From: Nitrospirota bacterium
GTDB taxonomy: Bacteria; Nitrospinota_A; UBA7883; JACRGQ01
NCBI GenBank assembly: GCA_024275955.1
Contig: JAJRYD010000004.1
Coordinates: 1-64,000 of the forward strand
Direction: 5' to 3'
DNA length: 64,000 nucleotides
Below, piece by piece: positions 62,748-64,000 of the stretch. The position numbers and the translations under genes were made by a program. The notes beneath the pieces are model-generated. The model did no database searches and had not been told where the DNA came from. It saw only the letters and a program-made list of their open reading frames with translations. Every line of letters begins with the position of its first letter. Positions within the stretch are counted from its first letter, which is position 1.

Positions 62748-64000
62748 ATGGGCAACGCAACTTTTAGTGCTACGGAAAGTTACAAAGTAAGAGATATCTC
62801 CCTTGCCGAATGGGGACGAAAAGAGATAACGATAGCAGAGGCGGAGATGCCGGGCCTGATGGCTCTTAGAAAAGAGTTTGGCGGTTCCAAGCCTCTCAAA
62901 GAGGCGAGGATTGCCGGATGCCTTCATATGACAATCCAAACAGCTGTTCTTATAGAGACGCTAACCGCGCTTGGCGCGGAGGTTCGATGGTCGTCATGCA
63001 ACATATTCTCGACGCAGGACCATGCGGCGGCGGCGATTGCCGCGACAGGTGTGCCGGTGTTCGCGTGGAAAGGACAGACCGAAGAGGAGTCCGAATGGTG
63101 CATAGAGCAGACACTCTTTTTTGGAAGCACAGATAAACCGCTTAACCTCATCCTTGATGACGGCGGCGACCTTACCAACATGGCACTCGATAAATTCCCG
63201 GAGCTGGTTGAAGGCATAAAAGGAATTTCCGAAGAGACGACCACAGGCGTTCACCGCCTTTATGAACGGGTAAACAACGGAACGCTTCCTATCCCCGCTA
63301 TCAATGTTAACGACTCGGTTACGAAATCGAAGTTCGATAACAAATATGGTTGCCGCGAGTCGCTGGCAGACGGCATCAAACGGGCTACCGACGTTATGGT
63401 TGCCGGCAAGGTTACTGTCGTTGCCGGTTACGGCGATGTAGGTAAAGGCTGTGCAGATGCTATGAAAGGACTTGGCTCAAGAGTTATCATTACGGAAATC
63501 GACCCAATCTGCGCGCTTCAGGCCGCTATGGAAGGGTTTGAGGTAATGGGAATGGACAGAGCCTCCAAAGTAGGCGATATATTTGTAACGACAACAGGTT
63601 GCAGAGATATTATTGTCGGCAAACATCTCGATAATATGAAAGACAAAGCGATCGTCTGCAACATAGGCCATTTTGATCTTGAGATCGATGTCGCGTATCT
63701 GCATGACAGAAGCGACATCACGAAAACCGAGGTAAAACCACAGGTAGATATCTACCGCTACCCCGACGGTAAAGAGATAATTCTTCTGGCAGAAGGCCGT
63801 CTTGTTAATCTTGGTTGCGCTACTGGCCATCCGTCGTTTGTTATGTCAAACTCATTCACTAATCAGGTACTTGCACAGATAGACCTTTGGGAAAACCCAG
63901 ATAAGTACGAAAATAAAGTTTATGTTCTCTCCAAACTGCTCGACGAGAAAGTGGCGCGGCTCCACCTCGGACAGCTAGGGGTAGAGCTTGATGTCTTGAC
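62748..64000 (+). CDS. ahcY: S-adenosylhomocysteine hydrolase, 3' end outside the window
   Basis: Splits SAH to homocysteine and adenosine, completing the methyl cycle begun by metK. From ATG 62748 (AAAGGAG upstream) 417 codons are seen. Family blocks are [66 protein letters not shown], the NAD-binding [12 protein letters not shown] and VVCNIGHFD-type ([10 protein letters not shown]). The family is about 420-470 residues long, so only the C-terminal NAD-contacting end is missing. Confidence 0.97.
   Translation, partial: MGNATFSATESYKVRDISLAEWGRKEITIAEAEMPGLMALRKEFGGSKPLKEARIAGCLHMTIQTAVLIETLTALGAEVRWSSCNIFSTQDHAAAAIAATGVPVFAWKGQTEEESEWCIEQTLFFGSTDKPLNLILDDGGDLTNMALDKFPELVEGIKGISEETTTGVHRLYERVNNGTLPIPAINVNDSVTKSKFDNKYGCRESLADGIKRATDVMVAGKVTVVAGYGDVGKGCADAMKGLGSRVIITEIDPICALQAAMEGFEVMGMDRASKVGDIFVTTTGCRDIIVGKHLDNMKDKAIVCNIGHFDLEIDVAYLHDRSDITKTEVKPQVDIYRYPDGKEIILLAEGRLVNLGCATGHPSFVMSNSFTNQVLAQIDLWENPDKYENKVYVLSKLLDEKVARLHLGQLGVELDVL

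Overview
The window reads as a chromosomal segment of a free-living Gram-negative bacterium. An outer-membrane barrel, a LolA-like periplasmic protein, a lipoprotein, TatC, RND transporters and a c-type cytochrome all point to a double membrane. The yebC-ruvC-ruvA order, a receiver-less sigma54 activator, an FmdE-like protein, a DksA/TraR-type zinc-finger protein and zinc-ribbon proteins suggest a Deltaproteobacteria- or Nitrospinota-like lineage. This is inference; no rRNA or tRNA gene was seen to anchor it. Most genes are housekeeping, packed in short operons with ATGA-type overlaps and separated by repeat-rich spacers.

Layout. 1-335: tandem 131-bp repeat. 0.4-6 kb: smpB, a tightly overlapped biotin operon (bioH-like, bioC, fused bioD-bioA), then purF. 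6-9.1 kb: periplasmic M23 peptidase with Sel1 repeats, pdxJ, a Dabb protein and a CBS protein. 9.3-17 kb: a TetR-type regulator apparently made from a leaderless mRNA, followed by two tandem RND/MMPL transporters, a LolA-like protein, a cupin and an outer-membrane barrel, together a probable envelope lipid or hydrophobic-compound export operon. 17-18.1 kb: a repeat copy, coding debris and a Cys-rich gene split by a frameshift. 18.1-25.8 kb: sigma54 activator, YhcH-family protein, a minus-strand block (tatC, pyrF with an in-frame UGA, acylphosphatase, small membrane protein, membrane methyltransferase, FAH-family protein) and a three-PAS hybrid kinase. 25.9-36.6 kb: rpe, the RuvABC set with yebC, a DUF1566 lipoprotein facing an XRE regulator, tyrS, a radical SAM protein and pgeF. 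36.6-44.4 kb: DksA/TraR protein, nitronate monooxygenase-like enzyme, a broken zinc-ribbon/RDD gene, an unusual response regulator, metK and an acyl-CoA ligase. 44.4-53.2 kb: flippase, mutL, an Hda/DnaA-like gene with an in-frame UGA, MEMO-family protein, glgA, and two tiny genes for a ribbon-helix-helix protein and a histone-H1-like protein. 53.2-64 kb: dCTP-deaminase-type protein, membrane protein, FmdE-like/ScdA_N pair, AMIN/TPR protein, divergent XRE/CI regulators, infA, an RRM protein, a cytochrome c'-like protein and ahcY, which runs off the end.

Two observations stand out. First, a family of about 129-bp MITE-like elements has six copies. Two show clean 5-bp target duplications, one of them nested exactly inside an older copy, and another old copy carries a second, different small element with its own 5-bp duplication. 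Second, several otherwise conserved genes are broken by single stops or frameshifts (pyrF, hda-like, zinc-ribbon/RDD, Cys-rich protein). This means real gene decay, recoding or sequence error, and it should be settled before functional conclusions are drawn.

Metabolic links: metK and ahcY are two steps of the activated-methyl cycle; bioH/bioC/bioDA cover pimelate-moiety synthesis and two later biotin steps, while bioF and bioB are not in the window.
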